A stretch of DNA of 64,000 bases from an uncultured Oscillospiraceae bacterium (GTDB lineage: Bacteria > Bacillota > Clostridia > Oscillospirales > Acutalibacteraceae), in contig UQFO01000008.1 in assembly GCA_900540275.1 (NCBI GenBank), forward strand, positions 32,850 to 96,849, given 5' to 3'. The notes under the pieces are model-generated. The model saw only the letters and a list, made by a program, of their open reading frames with translations. It was not told where the DNA came from and made no database searches. Shown here in pieces: positions 43,122 through 51,001 of this stretch (positions are counted from its first letter, which is position 1; each line of letters opens with the position of its first letter). The translations under genes and the position numbers were made by a program.

Positions 43122-44216
43122 ATGAAATTAGGTATTGTGGGCCTGCCGAACGTGGGCAAAAGCACGCTTTTTAACGCCATTACGAACGCCGGTGCGCAGT
43201 CTGCGAACTATCCGTTCTGCACGATTGAGCCGAACGTCGGCGTGGTTGCCGTCCCGGACAAGCGTCTTGACCGGCTTGCCGAAATGTACGACCCGGATAA
43301 ATACACGCCCGCGACGATTGAGTTCGTTGACATCGCGGGGCTTGTCAAGGGCGCGTCCAAGGGCGAGGGGCTCGGCAACAAGTTCCTTGCGAATATTCGA
43401 GAGGTCGACGCCATCGTGCATGTCGTGCGCTGCTTTGAAAACGACGACATCATCCATGTGGAGGGAAGCATCGACCCGAAGCGCGATATCGAGACAATCA
43501 ACCTGGAGCTGGTGCTGTCCGATGTGGAAATGCTCGAACGCCGCATTGACAAAACGCAGAAGCTCATTAAGGCAGACAAAAAATATCAAGCCGAGCTCGA
43601 TTTCTTCAAGCGCGTGCTCGATACGCTCAATGAGGGGAAATCCGCCCGCACGGTTTCCTGTACGGAAGAGGAAAAGGAACTGCTTGCAGGCGTTGCCCTG
43701 CTTACTAATAAGCCGGTTATTTACGCGGCCAATATGAGCGACGGCGATTTCTCCGAGGGGATTGCCTCCAACCAATATTTCTTACAGGTCAGTGAAATTG
43801 CCAAGAGCGAGGGCGCGGCCGTGCTCCCCATCTGCGCGGGGCTCGAGGCGGAAATCGCCGATATGGACAAGGAAGAAAAGGAAATGTTCCTTGCCGACAT
43901 GGGCCTTGCCCAGTCGGGGCTTGACCGCTTAATCAACGAATGCTACAGCCTTTTGGGGCTGATTTCCTACCTGACCGCCGGTAAGCAGGAGGTGCGCGCC
44001 TGGACGATTAAAGAGGGCACGAAGGCGCCGCAGGCGGCAGGGAAAATCCATACCGACTTTGAGCGCGGTTTTATCCGTGCGGAGGTCATAGCATACGATG
44101 ACCTCATGGCGTGCGGTTCCATGGCCGCGGCAAAGGAAAAAGGGCTTGTCAGGAGCGAGGGCAAGGATTACGTCATGCGCGATGGCGACGTCGTGCTGTT
44201 CCGCTTTAATGTATAA
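43122..44216 (+). CDS. ychF: redox-regulated ATPase YchF
   Basis: 364 residues from the ATG at 43122 (AAAGGAAG). Obg-family OLA1/YchF protein that prefers ATP. G1 is GLPNVGKSTLF, G3 DIAGLVKGASKGEGLG, and instead of NKxD the family-specific region contains AANMSD. The C-terminal TGS domain runs to the end (FTDFERGFIRAEVIAYDDL-like block). It binds ribosomes and the 70S-associated stress machinery. Followed by a strong terminator. Confidence 0.95.
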   Translation: MKLGIVGLPNVGKSTLFNAITNAGAQSANYPFCTIEPNVGVVAVPDKRLDRLAEMYDPDKYTPATIEFVDIAGLVKGASKGEGLGNKFLANIREVDAIVHVVRCFENDDIIHVEGSIDPKRDIETINLELVLSDVEMLERRIDKTQKLIKADKKYQAELDFFKRVLDTLNEGKSARTVSCTEEEKELLAGVALLTNKPVIYAANMSDGDFSEGIASNQYFLQVSEIAKSEGAAVLPICAGLEAEIADMDKEEKEMFLADMGLAQSGLDRLINECYSLLGLISYLTAGKQEVRAWTIKEGTKAPQAAGKIHTDFERGFIRAEVIAYDDLMACGSMAAAKEKGLVRSEGKDYVMRDGDVVLFRFNV

Positions 44217-44226
44217 TCAGCAGTAA

Positions 44227-44262
44227 AAAAGGGAGCCGCACAAAAAATGCGGCTCCCTTTTT
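44227..44262 (+). terminator. terminator after ychF
   Basis: AAAAGGGAGCCGCA and TGCGGCTCCCTTTT form a 14-bp stem with a short A-rich loop, followed by T residues. Confidence 0.85.
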
Positions 44263-44274
44263 ATGTTCAAAGAA

Positions 44275-44435
44275 TCGGCCACTGGATATGCCAGTGGAGA
44301 AAATAAGCTACAGGAAAAAAGGAGTTCCCGGTAGATTAAGAATAAGGCCCGCCGCCCTAACCCAAATTCCCAGGGCGGCCTGATTGGCAACTTAATAGGG
44401 CGGTGCTGTAAGGATAAGCCGCCTATTAAAAAATC
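44275..44435. other. structured non-coding region with three hairpins
   Basis: CCACTGG/CCAGTGG (44280-44299), GCCGCCCT/AGGGCGGC (about 44351-44380) and AATAGGGCGG/CCGCCTATT (about 44394-44428) form consecutive stems between the ychF terminator and the 5S terminator. No coding frame or known RNA family was recognised. Confidence 0.35.
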
Positions 44436-44440
44436 CAGGC

Positions 44441-44467
44441 AAAAAAAACAACCACCCTACTGGGTGG
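44441..44467 (-). terminator. terminator of the 5S rRNA gene
   Basis: On the minus strand CCACCC, a four-base loop and GGGTGG are followed by TTGTTTTTTTT. Confidence 0.85.
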
Positions 44468-44481
44468 AAGCTTTTTTAAAG

Positions 44482-44598
<117 letters not shown>

Positions 44599-44630
44599 TA
44601 AAAATGCTGCAGTGTTTCGACTGCTCCGCT

Positions 44631-44659
44631 ATTATATCATCCCAAAAATCAAAATGCAA
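44631..44659 (-). promoter_or_regulatory. promoter of the orphan 5S rRNA
   Basis: On the minus strand TTGCAT (44659-44654) and TATAAT (44636-44631) with a 17-base spacer, about 33 bases upstream of the mature 5S end. Confidence 0.75.
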
Positions 44660-44789
44660 CCCTTTTTTTAAATTTTTTTTACAATTTCTTCATAAAGGCA
44701 AAAAACGCCTGGTTTTGTTCTTTTTTTCACAAAACCTGTTCATCTGCGGGCCGGTTCATACATAAATATGCGCGGCTTTTCTGCTTTGT

Positions 44790-44818
44790 TTGACTTGGGC
44801 GGGAAAAAATTGTAGAAT
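44790..44818 (+). promoter_or_regulatory. promoter of the DUF815/binding-protein operon
   Basis: TTGACT (44790-44795), 17-base spacer, TAGAAT (44813-44818), about 68 bases before the ATG at 44886. Confidence 0.7.
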
Positions 44819-44885
44819 ATATAGGTTAACAGGCAATTGGCCCTATTCCCATAAATCATACTTTCATATTATAGAAGGTGCCACT

Positions 44886-46148
44886 ATGGATATAACGGAA
44901 AGATATGCGCTTTTGCTGTCGGCCCTTTCCATCTATCAGGGTGTATTGAACCGCAGCGTTCCGAAGGCGTATTACAGGCTGCTGTGCTGCCATAACGCTC
45001 CGCCTGCGGAATTTTTGGAGGCGTGGGGCGCGTTCGCTTCCCTTCTTTATGCGCGCGGCTATGGGGAAAACCTGTGCGGCTGTATCACGAAGGCCGCCCT
45101 TTACGATGAAAACTGCTTTTCTAAAGCGGCCGCAAAGAAACAGGAGAATACCTTGGGTACGGAGCTCCTCCGTGCGGCGCGCCGCGACCTTGATTCCCTG
45201 ACCGGCGCGGGCATGCTTACCCCGGAGGACATCCTTTCCGGCTACCGCTTCCGGGAGGAAATCCGCGATATCGCCACGACCCTGCCGCGCTGGCGTACAG
45301 GGCAGCCGGTCAAAGAGCTTCGGGATAAGGAGGTGCGGATTGAAAATGCTGCGCGCTTCTACCGGCAAAACGGCTGCGGCATTTTTGCGCGCTGGCGTAC
45401 CTTTATCTGGCGGGACGGCGGCGTCAAGCCCGTGCATCATCCCGACCCGATTTCACTTGACGACCTAAAGGGCTACGAGTACCAAAGAAACCTGGTGCTT
45501 AACAATACGCTCGCGTTCCTGAATGGAAAAAGCGCAAACAACTGCCTGCTTTACGGCGATAAGGGGACGGGAAAATCCTCGACGGTCAAGGCGATTGTCA
45601 ACCGTTACGGAAACGAGGGCCTGCGCATTGTCGAGATGCCGAAGGAATGTATCGGGGATTTCCCGCTGCTGGTCGATAAAATCGCGGCCGTACCAATGAA
45701 ATTCATCATCTACATAGACGATTTGACCTTCCAGAAGCAGGACGACCGTTACGCCTCTCTGAAGGCGGTGCTTGAGGGCGGCCTTGCAGCCCGTCCAAAA
45801 AACGCGCTGATTTATGCAACGTCTAACCGCCGCCATTTGATTCAGGAGAATTTCTCCGACCGCGAGGGCGACGACATGCACCGCAACGATACCATACAGG
45901 AAAGCCTTTCATTAGCTGACCGGTTTGGCCTTTCGGTCAATTTCTCGGTGCCCGATAAAAAAAGCTATTTGGAAATCGTAAAGGAAATGGCTAAGCAAAG
46001 CGGCCTTCACACCGACGAGAGCGAGCTGCTTTCCGCCGCGGAGCGCTGGGCGCTTGAGCGGGGCGGGCGCTCCCCGCGCTGCGCGCGCCAGTTTATCGAT
46101 TCCTGCTTTACTGAAAACGACAATACGGAGGTAGATTCCCATGTTTAA
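44886..46148 (+). CDS. DUF815-family AAA+ ATPase
   Basis: 420 residues from the ATG at 44886 (GAAGGTG). The N-terminal 200 residues are helical and family-specific. The ATPase core begins near residue 210 (LKGYEYQRNLVLNNTLAFL), with Walker A LLYGDKGTGKSSTVKA and Walker B FIIYIDDLTF, and the sensor segment LIYATSNRRHL. DUF815 proteins are related to DnaC/IstB-type ATPases; role unknown. Its last eight bases overlap the next gene, so the two are coupled. Confidence 0.88.
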   Translation: MDITERYALLLSALSIYQGVLNRSVPKAYYRLLCCHNAPPAEFLEAWGAFASLLYARGYGENLCGCITKAALYDENCFSKAAAKKQENTLGTELLRAARRDLDSLTGAGMLTPEDILSGYRFREEIRDIATTLPRWRTGQPVKELRDKEVRIENAARFYRQNGCGIFARWRTFIWRDGGVKPVHHPDPISLDDLKGYEYQRNLVLNNTLAFLNGKSANNCLLYGDKGTGKSSTVKAIVNRYGNEGLRIVEMPKECIGDFPLLVDKIAAVPMKFIIYIDDLTFQKQDDRYASLKAVLEGGLAARPKNALIYATSNRRHLIQENFSDREGDDMHRNDTIQESLSLADRFGLSVNFSVPDKKSYLEIVKEMAKQSGLHTDESELLSAAERWALERGGRSPRCARQFIDSCFTENDNTEVDSHV

Positions 46149-47394
46149 AAAATCAGCTTGTATCCTTGCCGCGCTTTGCCTGCTCCTGACGTTTGCTTCC
46201 TGCGGCGCAGACCCGCAGACAAGCGAGTTCCCCGTACAAATCAGCCACTATACGGTTCAAAACGAGCCGCAGAAGGCCGTTGTGCTTTCCGACAACGCGG
46301 CGGATATTATCTCTGCCTGCGGCTATTCTCTTAAGCTGACGGCGCGTTCCGAGGAATGCATCCAGAAGGGCTTCGATTCCCTTCCATCCGTCGGGCCGAA
46401 AAACGCGCCTGACGCGGAAGCTATGATCAACATGGGGCCGGACATCGTCTTTGCGGACGAAACACTGCCTGCCGAAACGCTCTCAAAGCTTGAGCAGGCG
46501 GACATTACGGTTCTGCGCTTCGTTTCCGCACGTTCGCGCGATGATTTGGAGCTAATGTACCAGAATATCGGCCGCGTGCTCGGCGGTAATATTACCGGTA
46601 AAAAAGCGGGGCAGCAGGCCGCGCAGGATTTCTTTTCGGCGCTTGATGACAACATGCGGAAAATTCCGGACAGCAACGTGGTATATACCGCCTGCTACCT
46701 GTTTGATATAAAGGGCGCCGCCGTGACTGGCGACATGTTTGCAAACGAGCTGTTTACAGACGCGGGCGCTGTCAACGTTGCGTCCGATCTCTCGGGCGGA
46801 TATCTCGACTTTGAGGTGCTGCGCAACCAGAACCCCCAGTTTATCTTCTGTGCGCAGGGCGTTGCGGAGCAAATGAAAAAAGACGCAAATTACAGCAAGC
46901 TGAGCGCCGTAAGCAAGGGCAGGGTAGTGGAAATTCCAGCCGAGCTGATGCAGCGCCAGGGACAGAGTGCGCTTGAGGCGGTTGCGCAGATAACGGCGGC
47001 AATCTACCCGTCCCTGTCCGGCTCAGGCCAAAATCAGAAGAGCGTTGCCGACCAGTACGGTATTAAAATAAAGGGGCTTACCCTGAAGCTTGAAGACGGC
47101 GCGGACAACGAAGCCGACGACCAGGACGGCAAAAGGGATGCGGTGCTCGCCGTGCAAAAGCGTCTCGACGACTTGAATTTTTGGCCCCTGGATGAAATTA
47201 CCGGCTATTACGGCGAAACGACCCAGGCTGTCGTCAAGGAATTCCAGAACGCAAACGGGATTACAGACGCCTCCGGTACCTGCGACGAGAAAACGCTGAC
47301 TATCCTCTTCTCCCAAAGCGCAATCGAGCGCCCAACACCTGCGAGGGAAAAGGCGACGGAGCCGGCAGCCACGGCGGCGCAGCCGGCTGCATAG
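46141..47394 (+). CDS. lipoprotein: BtuF/FepB-type binding domain fused to a peptidoglycan-binding domain
   Basis: 417 residues. The lipobox LTFASC places Cys21 as the lipidated residue. Residues 35-290 form a class-III periplasmic-binding-protein fold (KAVVLSDNAADIISACGY, GPDIVFADETLP, KGRVVEIPAELMQRQG), the type used for siderophores or cobalamin. Residues about 330-395 are a PG_binding_1 repeat (RDAVLAVQKRLDDLNFWPLDEITGYYGETTQAVVKEFQ). No ABC permease or ATPase is near; the upstream partner is a DUF815 ATPase. It may anchor to the wall and sense or deliver a ligand. Confidence 0.85.
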   Translation: MFKKSACILAALCLLLTFASCGADPQTSEFPVQISHYTVQNEPQKAVVLSDNAADIISACGYSLKLTARSEECIQKGFDSLPSVGPKNAPDAEAMINMGPDIVFADETLPAETLSKLEQADITVLRFVSARSRDDLELMYQNIGRVLGGNITGKKAGQQAAQDFFSALDDNMRKIPDSNVVYTACYLFDIKGAAVTGDMFANELFTDAGAVNVASDLSGGYLDFEVLRNQNPQFIFCAQGVAEQMKKDANYSKLSAVSKGRVVEIPAELMQRQGQSALEAVAQITAAIYPSLSGSGQNQKSVADQYGIKIKGLTLKLEDGADNEADDQDGKRDAVLAVQKRLDDLNFWPLDEITGYYGETTQAVVKEFQNANGITDASGTCDEKTLTILFSQSAIERPTPAREKATEPAATAAQPAA

Positions 47395-47412
47395 GCGTAG
47401 CATTTAAAGCAA

Positions 47413-47438
47413 AAAGGGATGCCTTTTGGCGTCCCTTT
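47413..47438 (+). terminator. terminator after the binding-protein fusion
   Basis: AAAGGGATGCC and GGCGTCCCTTT with a four-T loop, followed by GTCATT; moderate strength. Confidence 0.6.
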
Positions 47439-47472
47439 GTCATTATCAGTGTAAAATGAAAGGCGGCAGCAA

Positions 47473-48657
47473 ATGGAAAACAGCCCATACAAACAGTGCC
47501 AGGTATATAAGAAGTGCAGCGGATGCCAGCTGCAGAATATGGATTATGAAAGTCAGCTTAGATGGAAGCAGGGGCTCGTAAACCGCCTGCTCTCCTCCTT
47601 CTGCCGCGTCAATCCCATCATTGGGATGAAAGCCCCCGTCCATTACCGCAACAAGGCGCAGGCCGTGCTGCGTACGGTTAAGGGCGGGAAGCTTGTGTCG
47701 GGCGTTTACCAGTCAAAGACAAACGGCGTCGTTTCCACAGATACCTGTATGCTCAACACGGAAAAAGCGAATGAAATCATAGCTTCGGTGCGCGCGCTGC
47801 TCAAATCCTTTAAGCTAAGGCCCTACAACCCCTATGACGGCAGCGGCTTTTTCAAGCATGTGCTCGTGCGGCAGGGCTTTCAGAGCGGGGAAATCATGGT
47901 CGTGCTCGTTACAAGCACCATAACGTTCCCAGCAAAAAACAATTTTGTAAAGGCGCTTTTGAAGGAGCATCCGGACATTACGACAATCGTGCTCAACGTG
48001 AACGACCATCCGTATAAAATGATGCTTGGGCCGGCGGAGAAAACGCTTTATGGTAAAGGCTATATTACAGATACCCTTTGCGGAAGGACATTTAAGATAT
48101 CGCCGCGGTCATTCTACCAGGTCAATCCCGTCCAGACGGAGCTTCTTTATAACAAGGCGGTTGAAATGGCGCGCCTTACCGGAAAAGAAATCGTAATCGA
48201 CGCGTACTGCGGCGTTGGGACCATCGGCATTTATTGCAGCGCGTTTGTAAAACAGGTAATCGGCGCGGAGCTGAACCGAGACGCCGTGCGCGACGCAATT
48301 GAAAACGCAAAGCAAAACCAGATTAAAAATATCTACTTCCATTGCAGGGACGCGGGAGAGTTCATGCAGGAGCTGAAAAGCTCGGGCGAGCAGATTGACG
48401 TCGTATTTACCGACCCGCCGCGCAGCGGGTGCAGCATGGAGTTTTTAAACGCGCTCACAGCCCTGCGCCCCGCGCGTATCGTATATATTTCCTGCAACCC
48501 GCAGACACAGCAGCGCGACCTGCGCTTTTTAACGCAGAACGGCTATGCGGTCAAAGAAATCCAGCCGGTCGATATGTTCCCGCATACGAATCATGTGGAG
48601 TGTGTCGCGTCGCTTGAAAGTAATGGACAAAAAACTCCCCATCGTGATGGAGTATAA
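47473..48657 (+). CDS. rlmD: 23S rRNA (uracil-C5)-methyltransferase, RlmD/RumA family
   Basis: 394 residues, with an N-terminal cysteine cluster (CQVYKKCSGCQLQ) for a 4Fe-4S centre. SAM-binding VIDAYCGVGTIGIY, FTDPPRSGC and the catalytic cysteine in VYISCNPQT are clear. The usual protein ends shortly after HVECVASL; here 15 unrelated residues follow, because the 3' end runs into a fragment of an alcohol-dehydrogenase gene. Activity should be unaffected. RlmCD-type dual specificity is possible in Firmicutes. Confidence 0.9.
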   Translation: MENSPYKQCQVYKKCSGCQLQNMDYESQLRWKQGLVNRLLSSFCRVNPIIGMKAPVHYRNKAQAVLRTVKGGKLVSGVYQSKTNGVVSTDTCMLNTEKANEIIASVRALLKSFKLRPYNPYDGSGFFKHVLVRQGFQSGEIMVVLVTSTITFPAKNNFVKALLKEHPDITTIVLNVNDHPYKMMLGPAEKTLYGKGYITDTLCGRTFKISPRSFYQVNPVQTELLYNKAVEMARLTGKEIVIDAYCGVGTIGIYCSAFVKQVIGAELNRDAVRDAIENAKQNQIKNIYFHCRDAGEFMQELKSSGEQIDVVFTDPPRSGCSMEFLNALTALRPARIVYISCNPQTQQRDLRFLTQNGYAVKEIQPVDMFPHTNHVECVASLESNGQKTPHRDGV

Positions 48658-48931
48658 CGCGGATTGCACGGGGGAGAAGTTCCGCGAAATCGCGCGCGCC
48701 ATGGGCGTTCCAAACGTCAATTCCATGACACAGGAGGAGTACCGCAAAGCGGCGGTCGAAGCGGTGAGAAGGCTCTCTGCCGACGTAGGCATCCCCGCAA
48801 AGCTGGAGGCGCTCAGGGAAGTGGACCATCCCTTCCTTGCGCAGTCGGCCTATGACGACGCGTGCCAGCCCGGCAACCCGAAGGACACGAGCGTGGAGGA
48901 CTTGAAGGAGCTTTTCCGCAGGCTGATGTGA
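48623..48931 (+). pseudogene. C-terminal fragment of an iron-containing alcohol dehydrogenase
   Basis: The frame from an ATG at 48623 encodes about 102 residues: LPIVMEYNADCTGEKFREIA, then MTQEEYRKAAVEAVRRLSADVGIPAKLEAL and DDACQPGNPKDTSVEDLKELFRRLM. This matches the last third of FucO/lactaldehyde-reductase-type enzymes; the NAD- and iron-binding parts are missing. It overlaps the end of rlmD in another frame, so a deletion or translocation joined the two genes at about 48620. Probably non-functional. Confidence 0.8.
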
Positions 48932-48956
48932 TCAGATTATTTGATAAGTTTAAATT

Positions 48957-48987
48957 AAAAGCCGTCCGGCAGCGCCGGGCGGCTTTT
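48957..48987 (+). terminator. terminator after the alcohol-dehydrogenase fragment
   Basis: AAAAGCCGTCCGGC pairs with GCCGGGCGGCTTTT around a short loop, followed by ATTCTGG; likely the original terminator of the intact gene. Confidence 0.75.
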
Positions 48988-49043
48988 ATTCTGGTTTGCC
49001 CAAAAAGTTAGAAATTTTATATTATGACAAAAACGATTTCAAT

Positions 49044-49074
49044 TTGACAATTTTTATAAACGAGATAATATAAT
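49044..49074 (+). promoter_or_regulatory. candidate promoter of the HNH gene
   Basis: TTGACA (49044-49049) and TATAAT (49069-49074) lie 35 bases before the ATG at 49109 but are 19 bases apart, which would make a weak or regulated promoter. Confidence 0.45.
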
Positions 49075-49108
49075 AGTGAAGCAAATTCACAATTAACAGG
49101 AGGGGAAC

Positions 49109-49732
49109 ATGGAAGAAGTACATTGGAAAGACGAAATTATCGAATGCCTAAAGGAGTTAGGTGGAATCGGCTCTTTAGACCAGATTCTTGAAAGGGTCAT
49201 TGCACGCGGACGTGTAAAGGTAGGAAGCAGGACTCCCAAAAAAACAATTAGCCAAACCTTACAAATACATTCCTTAAGTACCCGTTATGGGACGGATCAT
49301 ACATTTTATTCCGTGTACGGAGTGAATAGTAAAAAGGGTATTTGGGGATTGGTGGATTTTACGCTCGACAATATCGGCGTTGATCTCACGGAGGATGACT
49401 GCGGCTATCCTGAAGGCAGGGGGAGTCTTCGCCAGCATATTGCCCGGGAGCGAAATTCTACATTGAGCAAAAAAGCAAAAGAAAAATACAAGCGTGAGCA
49501 TGGCAGGATTTTTTGCGAGGTTTGCGGATTTGATTTTGAACAGGTATACGGTGAGCTTGGAAAAGACTATATTGAAGCGCATCACATCAAGCCTATATCT
49601 GCAATGATGGAGGGAGAAAAAACAAAAATCGAGGATCTGGTTATGGTTTGTTCCAACTGCCATAGGATGCTCCATCGAAAACGCCCGTGGATTTCAAAAG
49701 AGAAGCTTACAGAGCTAATCCGCCAATCATAA
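49109..49732 (+). CDS. HNH endonuclease with N-terminal winged helix
   Basis: 207 residues, AGGAGGGG upstream. Residues 1-85 look like a winged helix of the HARE-HTH type (IIECLKELGGIGSLDQILERVI). Residues 130-192 are an HNH nuclease: Cys136 and Cys139, the catalytic His pair in EAHHIKP (158-159), and Cys181/Cys184 with HRMLHR. This architecture is typical of modification-dependent restriction enzymes (McrA-like) and defence nucleases. Its composition is more AT-rich than the arg region. It is followed after 25 bases by the DUF4062-like gene. Confidence 0.88.
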   Translation: MEEVHWKDEIIECLKELGGIGSLDQILERVIARGRVKVGSRTPKKTISQTLQIHSLSTRYGTDHTFYSVYGVNSKKGIWGLVDFTLDNIGVDLTEDDCGYPEGRGSLRQHIARERNSTLSKKAKEKYKREHGRIFCEVCGFDFEQVYGELGKDYIEAHHIKPISAMMEGEKTKIEDLVMVCSNCHRMLHRKRPWISKEKLTELIRQS

Positions 49733-49757
49733 TTTTTAAAAACAGGAGGCCGTCTCT

Positions 49758-50834
49758 TTGAATGATATTACTTGTTTTGATTTTGTGATTTCATGCCCAT
49801 CCGACATAAAAAGTGAATTAGCTGTTGTCAAAAAGGCAATCGACGAGTTCAACGAAGACACAGGAAGCTTTTTGAACATCCGGATCGATATCCGCCACTG
49901 GCTAAAAAGTACATATCCCGAATCCGGGGGAACGCCGCAGGAGCTGATCAACCGGCAGCTGCTCGATGGAGCCGACGCCGTCATTGCTATTTTTGGCAAT
50001 AAGGTCGGCAGTCCGACAAAAAATTATGACTCCGGAACGATTGAGGAAATCGAAAGAATGATAAAGATGGGCCGTAATGTATTCGTCTACTTTTCGGATA
50101 AACCCGTACGGAAAAGCGAGACCGACCCAGAGGAAGAGGCGCGGCTGCGTAAATTCAAAGACACATACAAATACCGGGGCATTTATTTTGAGTATAAATC
50201 CAATGCCGAGCTCCGGAAGCTTTTGCGCAGGCATCTAATACTATATTTTAAAGACAAAACACAAAAGACACAGCAGACCGAAGGAATGGAGTATTCGGCA
50301 GAATCGAATAAATACCGTTTGCTTACCGCGGAGCAAAAGTCTTTTGGCATTTTGGAAAACTATTTACCGTATAAGGAAGTGGCGCCGATTGTTTCCTATG
50401 GCTCCTATAAAGCATGTGAAATCAAATGCGATAAACAGGATATCGTGGTAGAAATCGACGCAACCGACTGTCCGAGCTTTGAAAAACGGGAATTTGTCAT
50501 GGCTTTGATCAAATACGTTCCGAGTGAAGACTGGACGGCGTTTTGGGAGAACGACTATTCCTTTTCGTTCCGGATAAAAGACGCAGCAGAGATTTCCATA
50601 ATCCAGCTGGAAATCAAGGATGAACATAAGAATAAAATCGTTGACCGCGGGCTGCGCCTCTCTGACTACGCGCAGGATTTCCAATTTTCTTTTCAAACAT
50701 TGACGCCCCGCTGCGATGCATGGAAAAACATTTTTGAACTATGCTTTACTGTCTTTTTAAATCCCAAATATATGAAGAAGAAACAGGGCGCGTTTACCAT
50801 TGAAAATCTCCGGCTGATTCCTCCGCAAAAATGA
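49758..50834 (+). CDS. TIR/DUF4062-like protein with C-terminal beta-rich module
   Basis: 358 residues, TTG start with AGGAGG upstream. Residues 5-125 resemble the DUF4062 branch of the TIR/SLOG-type Rossmann folds: DFVISCPSDIKSELAVVKKAI, GTPQELINRQLLDGADAVIAIFGNKVGSPT, SGTIEEIERMIKMGRNVFVYFSD. Residues 190-355 are beta-rich and look like a jelly-roll sensor (VVEIDATDCPSFEKREFVMALIKY, LQLEIKDEHKNKI-like strands). DUF4062 proteins occur in anti-phage and STAND systems. NADase residues of true TIR domains are not evident. It shares a transcript with the HNH gene. Confidence 0.7.
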   Translation: MNDITCFDFVISCPSDIKSELAVVKKAIDEFNEDTGSFLNIRIDIRHWLKSTYPESGGTPQELINRQLLDGADAVIAIFGNKVGSPTKNYDSGTIEEIERMIKMGRNVFVYFSDKPVRKSETDPEEEARLRKFKDTYKYRGIYFEYKSNAELRKLLRRHLILYFKDKTQKTQQTEGMEYSAESNKYRLLTAEQKSFGILENYLPYKEVAPIVSYGSYKACEIKCDKQDIVVEIDATDCPSFEKREFVMALIKYVPSEDWTAFWENDYSFSFRIKDAAEISIIQLEIKDEHKNKIVDRGLRLSDYAQDFQFSFQTLTPRCDAWKNIFELCFTVFLNPKYMKKKQGAFTIENLRLIPPQK

Positions 50835-50985
50835 CTTCTGTGCTCTTGAAAAAAGTGTTTTTATTTTAGAACAAAATACTTACAAAATCATAAAAGATTG
50901 ACATTTTTTTACTTTATGATAATATTATATTGACTGTTTTTTCACAAAAATTATGAATCTCATGGCGAAAAACAAGGAAAATAAA

Positions 50986-50999
50986 AGGAGTGACCTCCT
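50986..50999 (+). promoter_or_regulatory. hairpin sequestering the ribosome site of the HD-Hsp90 gene
   Basis: AGGAG (50986-50990), the loop TGAC and CTCCT (50995-50999) can form a 5-bp stem that hides the only ribosome site before the ATG at 51002. A -35-like TTGACA at 50898 lies upstream, so the gene probably has its own promoter. Confidence 0.5.
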
Positions 51000-51001
51000 G
51001 T

